A stretch of 64,000 nt of DNA, taken from Burkholderiales bacterium. GTDB taxonomy: Bacteria > Pseudomonadota > Gammaproteobacteria > Burkholderiales > Burkholderiaceae_C. Made by a program: the position numbers and the translations under genes. Below are positions 16,586 through 26,224 of this stretch, piece after piece (the first letter of the stretch is position 1; each line of letters begins with the position of its first letter). The stretch is from NCBI GenBank assembly GCA_025363275.1, contig JANYEE010000260.1, forward strand, positions 1-64,000, written 5' to 3'. Under the pieces are notes generated by a model. It had not been told where the DNA came from. It worked only from the letters and a program-made list of their open reading frames with translations, and made no database searches.

Positions 16586-17302
16586 TCAGGACGCTGTTGC
16601 TTCTAACGCGTTACCCTTGGGGTGCGCCCATTTCCAAAGCAACTGTGCTACTTCCTCGATACCTTTGCGTTTGGTGGCCGAGAACAGCATGACCTCACCG
16701 CCACCCGCTTGTAGTTTGGTGATCGACAAAATTTTGGCAGCCTCAGCGCGAGTAAGTTTGTCGGATTTTGTCAAAATAATCAGGAACTTCAGACCCTCCT
16801 GAACGCGCGGGCGGATGATATCGAGCAGGATTTCGTCGAGTTCCGTGAGTCCATGGCGGGGATCGCACATCAAAACGATGCCCATCAAATTCTCCCGAGT
16901 CACCAGATAGTTAGCCATGACTTGCTGCCATCGGATCTTGTCGGCTTTCGGTACAGCGGCATAGCCATATCCGGGTAAATCTGTCAAAACTGCATCGGTG
17001 ATGCCCTGCTTTCCCAGACTAAATAAATTGATGTGCTGGGTGCGGCCGGGCTTTTTGGAAGCAAATGCCAATTGCTTCTGCTGGGTCAGAGTATTGATGC
17101 AGGTTGATTTACCCGCGTTCGAGCGACCTACGAAGGCAATCTCCGGTACATCCAAAGCCGGCAAAAAATGCAATTGGGGGGCAGTGGTTAAAAATTTCGC
17201 GGTATGCAGCCATCCCAAAGCCACTACCGCAGGGGACTTGGCGGCCTCTGAAGGGGCGGTATTTGCACCAGGCAAAACGGGTGGGTTTGTATTGGTAGTC
17301 AT
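16586..17302 (-). CDS. engB: Ribosome biogenesis GTP-binding protein EngB/YsxC
   Basis: Small essential-type GTPase of the TrmE-Era-EngA-YihA group, involved in maturation of the 50S ribosomal subunit; 238 residues. All G motifs are visible: G1 GRSNAGKST, G3 DLPGYGYA, G4 TKSD and G5 SATK. The ATG at 17302 (MTTNTNPPV) was chosen because the track start would cross the divergent cytochrome gene's start. Before the GTPase domain there is an extension of about 50 residues, common in betaproteobacteria. The gene is divergent from cytochrome c4 with only 70 bases between the starts. Confidence 0.96.
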   Translation of the reverse strand: MTTNTNPPVLPGANTAPSEAAKSPAVVALGWLHTAKFLTTAPQLHFLPALDVPEIAFVGRSNAGKSTCINTLTQQKQLAFASKKPGRTQHINLFSLGKQGITDAVLTDLPGYGYAAVPKADKIRWQQVMANYLVTRENLMGIVLMCDPRHGLTELDEILLDIIRPRVQEGLKFLIILTKSDKLTRAEAAKILSITKLQAGGGEVMLFSATKRKGIEEVAQLLWKWAHPKGNALEATAS

Positions 17303-17372
17303 GTGTTTAAGTAGGAAACCCGGAGTCGCATTGTAGAATGGTGCTGTTTTGCTCAACAGACACAACACTCCT

Positions 17373-18020
17373 ATGAAGTTGATTGCCCAATTGCTCTGCG
17401 CCGCTGTTTTGGTTGCGCCCATAGTCTCCGCTAACGCCAACACGGCCAAGCCGGAGGCGCCTGCTGAAGTGAAGGTGTTTAAGCCTGATCTGGCCAAAGG
17501 CGAAGCCTCTTATGGCGCGGTTTGTGCCGCCTGTCATGGTGCCGATGGCAACTCCGGTACCCCGGCATACCCAAAGCTCGCGCAACAGCATCCTGAGTAT
17601 TTGGTTAAGCAACTGCAGGAGTTCAAGTCAGATAAGCGCGGTAACGCAGTCATGAAAGGCTTCGCATCTGCCTTGTCTGACGATGATATGAAGAACATCG
17701 CCTTCTGGGTCACGACTAAAAAGGCAAAACCCGGTTTTGCCAAGGAAAAAGAGTTAGTGAGTTTGGGAGAAAGAATTTATCGCGGTGGAATTGCGGACCG
17801 CCAGGTGCCCGCTTGCGCTGGTTGTCATAGCCCCAATGGCGCGGGCATTCCATCGCAATACCCCCGACTTTCAGGACAGCATGCTGAGTACGCTTCTGCT
17901 CAGCTGACTGCGTTCAGAGACGGCGTACGCAAGAACAGCTTACCGATGAACCAGGTAGCCGCCAAGTTGAATGACCGCGAAATAAAGGCCGTGTCGGATT
18001 ACATAGCGGGACTTCGCTGA
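17373..18020 (+). CDS. Dihaem cytochrome c4
   Basis: Periplasmic dihaem c-type cytochrome of the c4 class, 215 residues, carrying electrons to terminal oxidases. The signal peptide MKLIAQLLCAAVLVAPIVSA is followed by two haem-binding motifs, CAACH (51-55) and CAGCH (148-152), each in a PAYPKL/PSQYPRL context with distal methionines (AVMKGFA; SLPMNQVA). The ATG at 17373 gives a proper signal peptide, unlike the track start eight codons upstream. The ResB/ResC maturation genes downstream, needed for haem attachment to such proteins, fit the context, although a terminator intervenes. Confidence 0.93.
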   Translation: MKLIAQLLCAAVLVAPIVSANANTAKPEAPAEVKVFKPDLAKGEASYGAVCAACHGADGNSGTPAYPKLAQQHPEYLVKQLQEFKSDKRGNAVMKGFASALSDDDMKNIAFWVTTKKAKPGFAKEKELVSLGERIYRGGIADRQVPACAGCHSPNGAGIPSQYPRLSGQHAEYASAQLTAFRDGVRKNSLPMNQVAAKLNDREIKAVSDYIAGLR

Positions 18021-18030
18021 TTCTTTTGTG

Positions 18031-18115
18031 GTGCAACTGGTTTCCGACGGAACCAAGTTGCACTTTGCACTCCTAACAAGGCGGTGCCATCAGTGGATGG
18101 GCTGCCTTTTTTTTT
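18031..18115 (+). terminator. Tandem hairpins with T9 tract after cytochrome c4
   Basis: A first hairpin pairs GTGCAACTGGTT with AACCAAGTTGCAC (one bulge). A second, AAGGCGGTGCCATC with GATGGGCTGCCTT, runs into nine T bases at 18107-18115 and is a convincing rho-independent terminator. It separates the cytochrome from the resB transcript. Confidence 0.82.
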
Positions 18116-18136
18116 GACTCTCCCATTCTTTTCTTC

Positions 18137-20275
18137 ATGACGGTTTCAACTGACGGTATCGAGGTGGCACGTGGCTCCAAGATGTGGCGTGCATCTGTAG
18201 AGCTGTTGTCGTCCATGCGCTTTTCCATATCCTTGTTGACGGTAATTTGTGTAGCGTCGGTTATTGGGACGGTGCTGAAGCAGCACGAGCCAGTCAACAA
18301 CTACGTCAATCAGTTTGGCCCTTTTTGGGCGGGTTTTTTTGTAACGCTGAGCTTGCCAAACGTCTACAGCGCATGGTGGTTTTTACTGATACTAGGCTTT
18401 TTGGTAACGAGTACTTCACTCTGCATTGCCCGTAACGCTCCCAAAATATGGGTGGACTTAAGGTCTTACAAAGAGAACCTGGCAGAGCGGAGTTTGCAGG
18501 CCTTTGGGCACCGAGCGCACGGAGTTTTGTCGCTGAGTCCAGAAGCGGAGGCACAACGAATTGGTGGTTTGCTCGCCGGCGCTGGTTGGAAAGTAAAGTT
18601 ACAAAGACGTGAGCGCTCTGCTGGCACCGGCTGGATGGTTGCCGCCAAAGCGGGTGCCGCCAATAAAGTCGGTTACCTAGCCGCGCATAGCGCAATCGTC
18701 CTCGTGTGCTTAGGCGGTTTGTTGGATGGAGATTTGATCGTCCGCGCGCAGATGCTATTCAATGGCAAGCAAGCCTACAACGGTGGTGGAGCAATCGCAG
18801 ATGTGGACTTAAAGCACCGACTGAGTGAGCGCAATCCTACATTCCGCGGAAATTTGCTAGTTGCGGAAGGTACACAATCTAGTACTGCTGTGGTGAGCCA
18901 ATCGGACGGAATCCTACTGCAAGAGCTACCTTTTGCAGTTGAACTAAAAAAATTCATTGTGGAGTATTACTCCACCGGTATGCCGAAACTGTTTGCTAGC
19001 GATATTGTCATTCACGACAAAGAGACTGGGGAAAAAGTTCCTGTACGGGTAGAAGTAAACCACCCTGCTAGCTATCGCGGGATTGAGATTTATCAGTCAA
19101 GTTTTGACGATGGCGGTTCTAGCGTACGTTTACGTGCTTTGCCTATGCGTGGAAACGTTGCTCCTTTTGACTTAGCAGGCACCATAGGTGCAAGCACCCC
19201 ACTGACGCAAGATCAATTCGAAAAAGCTGATGCACTGACGGTGGAGTTCACCGGACTGCGAGTCATCAATGTCGAAAATTTCGCAACAACGGGCGCCAAT
19301 GGGGGTGTCGACGTGAGGGCAGTGAACTTGCAACGGTCGTTTGACGCTGCGATGGGTGCAGCCAACAAGACTAAATCCAACAAAGATTTGCGGAATGTTG
19401 GTCCCAGCATTAGCTACAAATTGCGCGACGCAGCAGGCCAAGCCAAGGAATTTAATAACTATATGGTGCCTATTGAGATGGGCGAGGGCGTTCCAGTTTT
19501 TTTGTTGGGCGTGCGTGAAAATCCAGGGCAGGCTTTTCGCTACTTGCGGATACCCGCGGGAGCAGACGGCTCGATGGACGAGTTTTTCCGTTTACGCAAT
19601 GCTCTGGGCGATCCGGCCATGCGTGAGCTTGCAGTCAAGCGCTATGCGGGTAAGGCAGTAGATCCATCGCGCCGTGAGTTGTCGCAGCAATTAGCGGCTT
19701 CAGCCGCCCGCGCACTGGCACTGTTTGCGGGTGTTCAGACAGACGGTGCTGGTCCGAATGGACTTGGCGGGCTTCAAGCAGTTGCCGACTTTATCGATTC
19801 CAACGTACCCACTGCGGAGCGCAACAAGGCGGGTGATGTGCTGATCCGAATTCTGAATGGAGTCCTGTTTGAGTTGGCGCAAGCGAGCAGAGAGAAGGCG
19901 AAGCTACCGCCGCTAGGCTCGGATGAAACCTCTCAGGCGTTTATGACGCAGGCAGTTCTGGCGCTGAGCGAAGCACCTCTTTATCCAGCGCCATTTGTAT
20001 TGCAGTTGACAGACTTCAATCAAGTGCAGGCGAGTGTTTTCCAGGTAGCCCGAGCTCCCGGCAAGCTGGTGGTTTACTTGGGATGTGCGCTACTTATTTT
20101 GGGGGTATTTGCCATGCTTTACGTGCGCGAGCGGCGATTGTGGATATGGTTAGTTCCGAGTTCAGGGTCTGATGGTTCGGAGGCCACGATGGCTTTATCT
20201 ACTAACCGCAAAACTATGGACGGTGATCAAGAGTTTGTGCGGCTGAAAAACAGCCTATTGGGACTGAAGGAGTAA
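18137..20275 (+). CDS. resB: Cytochrome c biogenesis protein ResB (Ccs1), system II
   Basis: Large membrane subunit of the system II cytochrome c synthase, 712 residues, which with ResC moves haem and attaches it to apocytochromes in the periplasm. Hydrophobic segments lie near the N-terminus (FSISLLTVICVASVIGTVL; NVYSAWWFLLILGFLVTSTSLCIA), then a third (HSAIVLVCLGGLLDG), a long periplasmic domain, and a last helix (KLVVYLGCALLILGVFAMLYV). The periplasmic part has the HPASYRGIEIYQSSFDDGG motif typical of ResB. It is longer than the Bacillus protein, as usual in betaproteobacteria. ResC starts four bases after its stop. Confidence 0.94.
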   Translation: MTVSTDGIEVARGSKMWRASVELLSSMRFSISLLTVICVASVIGTVLKQHEPVNNYVNQFGPFWAGFFVTLSLPNVYSAWWFLLILGFLVTSTSLCIARNAPKIWVDLRSYKENLAERSLQAFGHRAHGVLSLSPEAEAQRIGGLLAGAGWKVKLQRRERSAGTGWMVAAKAGAANKVGYLAAHSAIVLVCLGGLLDGDLIVRAQMLFNGKQAYNGGGAIADVDLKHRLSERNPTFRGNLLVAEGTQSSTAVVSQSDGILLQELPFAVELKKFIVEYYSTGMPKLFASDIVIHDKETGEKVPVRVEVNHPASYRGIEIYQSSFDDGGSSVRLRALPMRGNVAPFDLAGTIGASTPLTQDQFEKADALTVEFTGLRVINVENFATTGANGGVDVRAVNLQRSFDAAMGAANKTKSNKDLRNVGPSISYKLRDAAGQAKEFNNYMVPIEMGEGVPVFLLGVRENPGQAFRYLRIPAGADGSMDEFFRLRNALGDPAMRELAVKRYAGKAVDPSRRELSQQLAASAARALALFAGVQTDGAGPNGLGGLQAVADFIDSNVPTAERNKAGDVLIRILNGVLFELAQASREKAKLPPLGSDETSQAFMTQAVLALSEAPLYPAPFVLQLTDFNQVQASVFQVARAPGKLVVYLGCALLILGVFAMLYVRERRLWIWLVPSSGSDGSEATMALSTNRKTMDGDQEFVRLKNSLLGLKE

Positions 20276-20279
20276 GGAG

Positions 20280-21623
20280 ATGAATGCATTGGCGGATAAA
20301 GCTTCGGCTGTAGATGGAACGATGATTCTTCATGAAGGTTACTTTGCCAAGCGCAATCGATTGGATTGGGCTTTTGCCGTGTTGGTGTTGGCGGGGGTGA
20401 TGTGCGCTCTGGGCTTGTACGGTGGCTCCATGGACGTATACGAAAAAGGCATTCTCCTAGTGGCAATGCCCAGTGCAGTAGCTCTGGGCTGGTTTTGGAG
20501 ACCGCTTCGCACACTGATGGTGGTCGTCGCGGGTTTGTCGATGTTGGCAGTCTGGTCCTATCAGGGAAATTTGGATCGAGCAGAAACCGTTTTTTGGCTC
20601 AAGTACTTTTTCTCCAGTCAATCCGCCATCATGTGGATGAGCTTGCTTTTTTTCATGTCCACTGCCTTTTATTGGGTAGCCGTATTTGCAAAGGGGAGAG
20701 GTGATGTCATAGAGTTCATTGCATCCCGCTTAGCGTGGACTGCAGTCACCATGGCCCTTGTGGGGACCATGGTGCGATGGTATGAAAGCTACCTTCTAGG
20801 CGCGGATATTGGACATATCCCAGTCAGCAATTTATATGAGGTGTTCGTCCTATTTTGTTGGCTGACCGCCGCTTTTTACCTCTACTTTGAAGCCCTATAC
20901 AAAACGCGTGCTCTGGGTGCATTTGTGATGTTGGTGGTAAGCGCCGCAGTGGGCTTTTTGCTTTGGTACACCCTGGTGCGGGACGCGCAAGAAATTCAAC
21001 CCTTGGTACCGGCGCTGAAAAGCTGGTGGATGAAGCTTCACGTACCTGCAAATTTTATTGGCTACGGCACGTTTGCTTTGGCTGCGATGGTGGCGTTTGC
21101 TTACTTGATTAAACAAAATTCCTCAGAGTCTCGCTGGTACAAGTTGGCGCCGTTATGGCTTCTGGGGATTGTGCTGTGTTTTGAGCCTATTGTTTTTCGC
21201 AAGTCCGCGTCGCAGGGTATGAGTGACTATTGGGCGGTGTACTTTGGAGTGTCAGCGTTCATCGTTGCCGGGATATTGTTGGGCCGACAAAAAATTGCTG
21301 CGAGGCTGCCATCTTTCGAAGTGTTGGACGATGTGATGTACAAGTCGATTGCCGTGGGCTTCGCATTTTTTACCATCGCAACGGTGCTCGGTGCTCTTTG
21401 GGCAGCGGAGGCTTGGGGAGGCTACTGGAGTTGGGACCCCAAGGAGACTTGGGCGTTGATTGTCTGGCTTAACTACGCTGCTTGGTTGCACATGCGGTTA
21501 ATGAAAGGTCTCCGGGGAACGGTAGCTGCTTGGTGGGCCCTGGGAGGCCTTGCGGTTACGACGTTCGCTTTTATCGGCGTCAATATGTTCCTGAGCGGAT
21601 TACATAGCTATGGAACGTTGTAA
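20280..21623 (+). CDS. ccsA: Cytochrome c biogenesis protein ResC (CcsA), system II
   Basis: Haem-handling membrane subunit of the system II cytochrome c synthase, 447 residues, partner of ResB. The WWD signature is clear: GGYWSWDPKETWALIVWLNY at about residues 379-398, flanked by conserved histidines (WLHMRL; LHSYG) that act as haem ligands in the family. About ten transmembrane segments. The start has a good AAGGAG site that overlaps the ResB stop region. Together with resB it provides for maturation of the upstream cytochrome c4 and other c-type cytochromes. Confidence 0.95.
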   Translation: MNALADKASAVDGTMILHEGYFAKRNRLDWAFAVLVLAGVMCALGLYGGSMDVYEKGILLVAMPSAVALGWFWRPLRTLMVVVAGLSMLAVWSYQGNLDRAETVFWLKYFFSSQSAIMWMSLLFFMSTAFYWVAVFAKGRGDVIEFIASRLAWTAVTMALVGTMVRWYESYLLGADIGHIPVSNLYEVFVLFCWLTAAFYLYFEALYKTRALGAFVMLVVSAAVGFLLWYTLVRDAQEIQPLVPALKSWWMKLHVPANFIGYGTFALAAMVAFAYLIKQNSSESRWYKLAPLWLLGIVLCFEPIVFRKSASQGMSDYWAVYFGVSAFIVAGILLGRQKIAARLPSFEVLDDVMYKSIAVGFAFFTIATVLGALWAAEAWGGYWSWDPKETWALIVWLNYAAWLHMRLMKGLRGTVAAWWALGGLAVTTFAFIGVNMFLSGLHSYGTL

Positions 21624-21678
21624 CTCATTTGTAAGAAACGGCCGCGTCGGCTGACCAAGTATCAACCTAGGAGACTTT

Positions 21679-22686
21679 ATGTTGATTAAATCGAATTTGG
21701 ATGGCTTTAGCCACTCTGTTCCCAGCGAAATTACTGATAAATCGGTTTACGAGGGGCGTAGGGATCTGCTTAAGCACATGGCAACTGGCATAGCAGGCGC
21801 GGGACTTGCTGCGTGGGCGTCGCGCAGTGCGATGGCACAAGGGGCCGCGTGGGGCACACGGCCCGGCAAATCCACTGCGCTTAGTGGCACGGTCTCCAAA
21901 GTGGACGGTGCTAACGCTGTCGACAAAGTCACGCCTTACAAAGACGCTAGTAGCTACAACAACTATTACGAGTTTGGCACGGATAAGAGTGATCCCGCAG
22001 CGAACGCTCACACCTTGAAAACAACGCCCTGGACTGTTGAAATTGAGGGGCTGGTGAAGAAACCTGGAAAGTTGAATTTGGAAGAGTTGCTGAAACTTAG
22101 CCCCATGGAAGAGAGGATTTACCGTCTTCGCTGCGTGGAGGGTTGGTCTATGGTGATTCCGTGGATGGGATACACCTTGGCCGACGTAATACGAAAGGTG
22201 GAGCCTCTTGGTAGCGCTAAATTTGTTGAATTCGTAACTTTGGCTGACCCCAAAACCATGCCTTTTGTCGGATCTCGAGTTTTAGATTGGCCGTATGTCG
22301 AAGGCTTGCGGATGGATGAAGCCATGCACCCCTTAACCCTACTTACCTTCGGCATGTATGGAGAAGTGTTGCCTAATCAAAGTGGAGCTCCCGTTCGGTT
22401 AGTAGTGCCATGGAAATACGGTTTCAAGAGCGGTAAGAGTATTGTAAAAATTAGATTCACAGATAAACAACCTGGCACTGCGTGGAACAAGGCTGCGGCA
22501 AATGAGTATGGGTTTTATTCCAACGTGAATCCCAATGTAGACCACCCTCGCTGGAGTCAGGCTACAGAGCGTCGGATTGGCGAAGACGGTTTATTTGCCA
22601 AAAAGCGCAAGACATCTATCTTCAATGGTTACGAAGCTCAAGTTGGGCAACTTTACGCTGGCATGGATTTGAAGAAGTTTTATTAG
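21679..22686 (+). CDS. msrP: Protein-methionine-sulfoxide reductase catalytic subunit MsrP (YedY)
   Basis: Periplasmic molybdopterin enzyme that repairs oxidised methionines in envelope proteins, 335 residues. The Tat export signal [12 protein letters not shown] is at residues 26-37, with a hydrophobic stretch and an AMA cleavage region. The molybdenum-ligand cysteine is in [10 protein letters not shown] (Cys152). The later motifs [17 protein letters not shown] and [13 protein letters not shown] are those of YedY. A good AGGAGA site precedes the ATG. Its membrane partner msrQ follows after four bases. Cytochrome maturation genes lie upstream. Confidence 0.96.
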   Translation: MLIKSNLDGFSHSVPSEITDKSVYEGRRDLLKHMATGIAGAGLAAWASRSAMAQGAAWGTRPGKSTALSGTVSKVDGANAVDKVTPYKDASSYNNYYEFGTDKSDPAANAHTLKTTPWTVEIEGLVKKPGKLNLEELLKLSPMEERIYRLRCVEGWSMVIPWMGYTLADVIRKVEPLGSAKFVEFVTLADPKTMPFVGSRVLDWPYVEGLRMDEAMHPLTLLTFGMYGEVLPNQSGAPVRLVVPWKYGFKSGKSIVKIRFTDKQPGTAWNKAAANEYGFYSNVNPNVDHPRWSQATERRIGEDGLFAKKRKTSIFNGYEAQVGQLYAGMDLKKFY

Positions 22687-22690
22687 TTTT

Positions 22691-23305
22691 ATGCTGGCTA
22701 CGCGTTTGAATGCGGCCCTTCGGCATTCGTTGGGCAAACCTGTTTGGTTTGTATTGGCGTTATCCCCACTGGTATGGCTGGTTTACGCAGCAATTTTGGA
22801 TAAGCTGGGCGCAAATCCAGCAGAGGCACTCATCCGAGCCACCGGCGACTGGACACTGAGAATGCTTTGTATCGTGTTGGCTATTACCCCATTACGAGTT
22901 AGCGGGAGGCTGCAAAATATTGCCGGTTATCGCCGTATGGCAGGCTTGTTTGTCTATCTTTATGTGATGTTGCATTTGCTGTCTTACGCTTGGTTTGACA
23001 TGGGTCTCGACGTTGCAGATATCGGGAACGACATAGTTAAGCGACCTTTCATACTGGTTGGATTTTCGGCCTTTCTTTTACTCACACCCCTGGCGCTTAC
23101 ATCCTTTAACCGAGCCATTCGCTTCTTAGGTGCCAAACGTTGGCAACAATTGCACAAATTGGTTTACTGTGTCGCCGTACTAGCGGTTTTACATTTTTTC
23201 TGGATGCGAGCGGGCAAGAATAATTTTGCCGAAGTTGCCGTTTATGCCGTTGTGTTGGCGTGCCTGTTAATGTGGCGGGTGTTGCGCCGCCACAGAGCGC
23301 GTTGA
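22691..23305 (+). CDS. msrQ: Haem-binding membrane subunit MsrQ (YedZ)
   Basis: Inner-membrane b-type cytochrome that passes electrons from the quinone pool or flavin to MsrP, 204 residues, six hydrophobic segments. Family features include GDWTLRMLCIVLAITPLR, YRRMAGLFVYLYVMLHLLSY (haem-ligand histidine) and RWQQLHKLVYCVAVLAVLHFFW with further candidate ligands. It is co-transcribed with msrP. Its last 39 bases overlap the tail of the convergent lptM frame on the other strand. Confidence 0.94.
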   Translation: MLATRLNAALRHSLGKPVWFVLALSPLVWLVYAAILDKLGANPAEALIRATGDWTLRMLCIVLAITPLRVSGRLQNIAGYRRMAGLFVYLYVMLHLLSYAWFDMGLDVADIGNDIVKRPFILVGFSAFLLLTPLALTSFNRAIRFLGAKRWQQLHKLVYCVAVLAVLHFFWMRAGKNNFAEVAVYAVVLACLLMWRVLRRHRAR

Positions 23306-23509
23306 GTACTTGCTACCTAGGTTCCGGCTTCGACCTGTACCCCAAATAATTGGAGGGAACCAGCTATAGCTGGTAAGTGCATGTGAAGTCGTTATAGCTG
23401 AGCTCTTTGTGGGTAAATATAGGCTTCCAGTTTGACCGCAAGATGTTAGCAAACACGGTACCAAACAGATCACTGCGGTGAAGCGGCGGAATTTTCTAAC
23501 GAATAACAT
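23267..23509 (-). CDS. lptM: LptM (YifL)-type small lipoprotein, tail uncertain
   Basis: Small outer-membrane lipoprotein of the LptM family, which assists disulfide maturation of the LPS translocon LptD. An N-terminal signal with lipobox LTSC is followed at once by the family hallmark [10 protein letters not shown]. The gene is divergent from cyaY, as in many proteobacteria. The first 35 residues are convincing; the remaining 45 run through a palindrome (ACCAGCTATAGCTGGT) into the end of msrQ and look like non-conserved sequence. The diaminopimelate decarboxylase gene lysA, which I would expect next, is absent. The true stop may have been lost in a rearrangement. Confidence 0.72.
   Translation of the reverse strand: MLFVRKFRRFTAVICLVPCLLTSCGQTGSLYLPTKSSAITTSHALTSYSWFPPIIWGTGRSRNLGSKYSTRSVAAQHPPH
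23359..23374. repeat. Perfect 16-bp palindrome ACCAGCTATAGCTGGT
   Basis: A perfect self-complementary 16-mer that shares the GCTATAGC core with the dispersed repeat family but without its spacer. A nearby GTTATAGCTGAGCTC at 23391-23405 may be another fragment. It lies at the junction where lptM loses similarity. Confidence 0.6.
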
Positions 23510-23521
23510 TTTGAAATTGTA

Positions 23522-23851
23522 ATGACTGATCTTGAATTCATGGACAAGGCCGAGGCCGTTCTAAATGCCATAGAGGTTTGCTGTGATCGCATTAACGACG
23601 AAACTGATGCCGATCTTGACAATCAGCGTACTGGCGGAATGGTGACGCTTACATTCCACAATCGCACACAGATCATTATCAATTTGCAGAAACCGCTGCG
23701 TGAGATATGGATGGCTGCAAAGTCTGGAGGCTACCACTATCGCTGGGTCAATGGAAGTTGGCAGGACACAAAAGAACAAGGAGAGCTTTTTTCTGCTCTT
23801 ACAGTCAGCGCTAGCGCCCAAGCAGGCTTGGCGCTAGAGTTCACTGCATGA
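23522..23851 (+). CDS. cyaY: Frataxin-like iron donor protein CyaY
   Basis: Cytoplasmic iron-binding frataxin homologue, 109 residues, which modulates iron-sulfur cluster assembly at IscS. The acidic first helix ([20 protein letters not shown]) and the following [10 protein letters not shown] give the iron-binding ridge; the sheet part has [25 protein letters not shown] and [14 protein letters not shown], the family signature. No strong ribosome-binding site precedes the ATG. Its stop codon abuts the stop codon of the convergent mrcA gene with no spacer. Confidence 0.96.
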   Translation: MTDLEFMDKAEAVLNAIEVCCDRINDETDADLDNQRTGGMVTLTFHNRTQIIINLQKPLREIWMAAKSGGYHYRWVNGSWQDTKEQGELFSALTVSASAQAGLALEFTA

Positions 23852-26224
23852 TTAATTTTTAAACATATCTAGTATCTTGCGCTTTTCTTCAGGCGCAGTT
23901 ACTGGCTCGTTGTTAGCCTCGCCTCTGTCCTCCAAGCCCAGACCAGAAACGCCCGCGCCTTTGCCGAACTCGTCGTAGTACCACTCACTTCCGATATGAA
24001 CAATGCCCTCGGGCGCAATGAGCTCTTGTATCGCAACATTTTTCAGAGCAGTTTCCATAAAACTAATCCATACTGGCAAGCTCAACCCGCCCCCAGTTTC
24101 ACGATCGCCAAGTTTCCGTGGTGTGTCATAGCCGATCCAAGTAACTGCGGTTAGTGTAGGGTGGAATCCCGCGAACCACGCATCCATCGAATCATTCGTT
24201 GTCCCCGTTTTTCCATAAATATCAGGGCGTTTAAGCGTCGCTTGAGCCCTCGCTGCAGTACCTGACCGAGTTACCTCTTGCAGCAAACTGGTCATCAAAA
24301 ATGCATTTCGGGGTTCAATAGCTCGCTCGGCTTGCTCTAACTTCGGTTTAGGAGAGTTAACTAAAACCTTGCCACGCTGCTCAGTTACCTTTGAAACAAG
24401 CCAAGGATTAACCCTGTATCCGCCATTTGCAAAAACTGAATAGCCAGTTGCCATTTGCATGGGCGTTACCGACCCCGCCCCGAGTGCCATAGTTAGGTAA
24501 GCAGGATGTTTTTCCGCGTCAAAACCAAAACGTGTTATCCATTCTTGCGCATACAGTGGTCCGATAGAGCGAAGGATTTGGATAGAAATCATATTTTTGG
24601 ATTTTGCAAGCCCTCTGCGCAGTGTCATTGGGCCCTCAAAGGTTCCGTCGTAGTTCTTTGGTTCCCAGGGCTGCCCGCCTGTCACACCTGCGTCGAAAAA
24701 CAAAGGCGCATCGTTGATGACCGTGGCGGGCGTAAATCCCTTTTCTAGTGCTGCAGAGTAGATGAAGGGCTTGAAGCTCGAACCCGGCTGACGCCAAGCT
24801 TGTATTACGTGGTTGAATTTATTTTTTCCAAAATCAAACCCTCCTACCAATGCAACTATTGATCCGTCCCTTGGATCGATAGCAACAAATGCACCCTCCA
24901 CTTCTGGGAGTTGCGTAATTTCCCAGGAACCTTTTATTGTCTTGGATACGCGAATAATAGCGCCGCGGCGAATTTTGATATTAGGAGGTGCTTTTTCGGA
25001 AAGACCGGACTGAGCGGGCTTGAGTCCGTCGCCAGTGATTTCTATGAGCTCCCCGTTTTGTCGGGTTGCCTTGATATGCTTTGTATCAACGTCAAGGACT
25101 ACTGCAGAGGCGACATCACCGTTATCCGGGTGTTCGTCTAACGCTTCTATGACCGCGTCCTCAAGTTCTAGTGGGTTGGACGGAAGTACGATGAATTTTT
25201 CTGGCCCACGATAGACCTGTCGACGTTCAAAATCCATGATCCCTTTGCGGAGCGCTTTGTAAGCAGCATCCTGATCTAAAGATCGTAAAGTTGTTTGTAC
25301 GTCAAGACCTCGTGTATACGTCTCATCGCCGTACTGGCTGTACATCAACTGACGCACCATTTCGGTGACGTATTCGGCATGCACTTGGTTGTAGGCAGGC
25401 CCAGTCTTTATCTTGAGCTCGAATGCCTTGGCTTCCTCTGCTTCCTTGTCCGATATATAGCCGTTCTCCAGCATCCGATCGATGATGTGCCGCTGGCGAA
25501 TTCGCGCGCGCTTAGGGTTACTGATTGGATTGTAGGCAGATGGCGCCTTAGGCAATCCGGCGAGCATGGCAGCTTCCGCGATGTTGATGTCTTTCAAGGG
25601 CTTGCCAAAATAGGCCTCAGATGCCGCTGCAAATCCATAGGCTCTATTACCAAGAAATATCTGGTTCATATAGATTTCCAAAATTTGGTCCTTGCTCAGC
25701 AGGTGTTCCAATTTGAAGGTGAGTAAGATTTCGTAGATTTTCCGCGTGAAGGTCTTCTCAGAGCTCAGATACACATTGCGTGCAACTTGCATCGTAATGG
25801 TGGAGGCTCCCTGGCTTTTCATCTTTCCAATATTGGCCAAGCCCGCGCGTGCCACTCCGAGGTAATCCACTCCACCGTGCTGGTAAAAGCGCGAATCTTC
25901 GATCGCGAGAACCGCATTGGTCATGATCTTCGGAATTTCGCCGATCGGCGTTAGGTTGCGTCTTTCTTCCCCGAACTCTCCTAGAAGATCCCCCTCAGCA
26001 GAGAAAATTCGTAACGGAAGTTTGGGACGATAGTCGGACAGATCTGAAATATCTGGCAAATTAGGGAACGCGACAGCCAGTGCTAGCCCGATTACCATTA
26101 GCACCGTCAAAACACTAGCGGTAACAAGGCCCGCAATAGCAAGCGTCAGCCTCGCCAACCAATGCAAATCCGCAAAACGGAGATCGTTCAGTTTGGAAGT
26201 TTTGTCGGGTGGACTGTTGACCAT
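23852..26224 (-). CDS. mrcA: Penicillin-binding protein 1A
   Basis: Bifunctional class A peptidoglycan synthase, 790 residues, anchored in the inner membrane with periplasmic catalytic domains. A cytoplasmic stub and a single helix (LAIAGLVTASVLTVLMVIGLALAV) lead to the GT51 transglycosylase domain with catalytic EDSRFYQHGG (near residue 107) and GASTITMQVARN. The transpeptidase domain has the serine motif SSFKPF, the SKN motif in AKSKNMISI, and KTGTTND. An OB-like insert lies between. It is divergent from the pil operon, as in Pseudomonas and many other proteobacteria. Confidence 0.97.
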   Translation of the reverse strand: MVNSPPDKTSKLNDLRFADLHWLARLTLAIAGLVTASVLTVLMVIGLALAVAFPNLPDISDLSDYRPKLPLRIFSAEGDLLGEFGEERRNLTPIGEIPKIMTNAVLAIEDSRFYQHGGVDYLGVARAGLANIGKMKSQGASTITMQVARNVYLSSEKTFTRKIYEILLTFKLEHLLSKDQILEIYMNQIFLGNRAYGFAAASEAYFGKPLKDINIAEAAMLAGLPKAPSAYNPISNPKRARIRQRHIIDRMLENGYISDKEAEEAKAFELKIKTGPAYNQVHAEYVTEMVRQLMYSQYGDETYTRGLDVQTTLRSLDQDAAYKALRKGIMDFERRQVYRGPEKFIVLPSNPLELEDAVIEALDEHPDNGDVASAVVLDVDTKHIKATRQNGELIEITGDGLKPAQSGLSEKAPPNIKIRRGAIIRVSKTIKGSWEITQLPEVEGAFVAIDPRDGSIVALVGGFDFGKNKFNHVIQAWRQPGSSFKPFIYSAALEKGFTPATVINDAPLFFDAGVTGGQPWEPKNYDGTFEGPMTLRRGLAKSKNMISIQILRSIGPLYAQEWITRFGFDAEKHPAYLTMALGAGSVTPMQMATGYSVFANGGYRVNPWLVSKVTEQRGKVLVNSPKPKLEQAERAIEPRNAFLMTSLLQEVTRSGTAARAQATLKRPDIYGKTGTTNDSMDAWFAGFHPTLTAVTWIGYDTPRKLGDRETGGGLSLPVWISFMETALKNVAIQELIAPEGIVHIGSEWYYDEFGKGAGVSGLGLEDRGEANNEPVTAPEEKRKILDMFKN

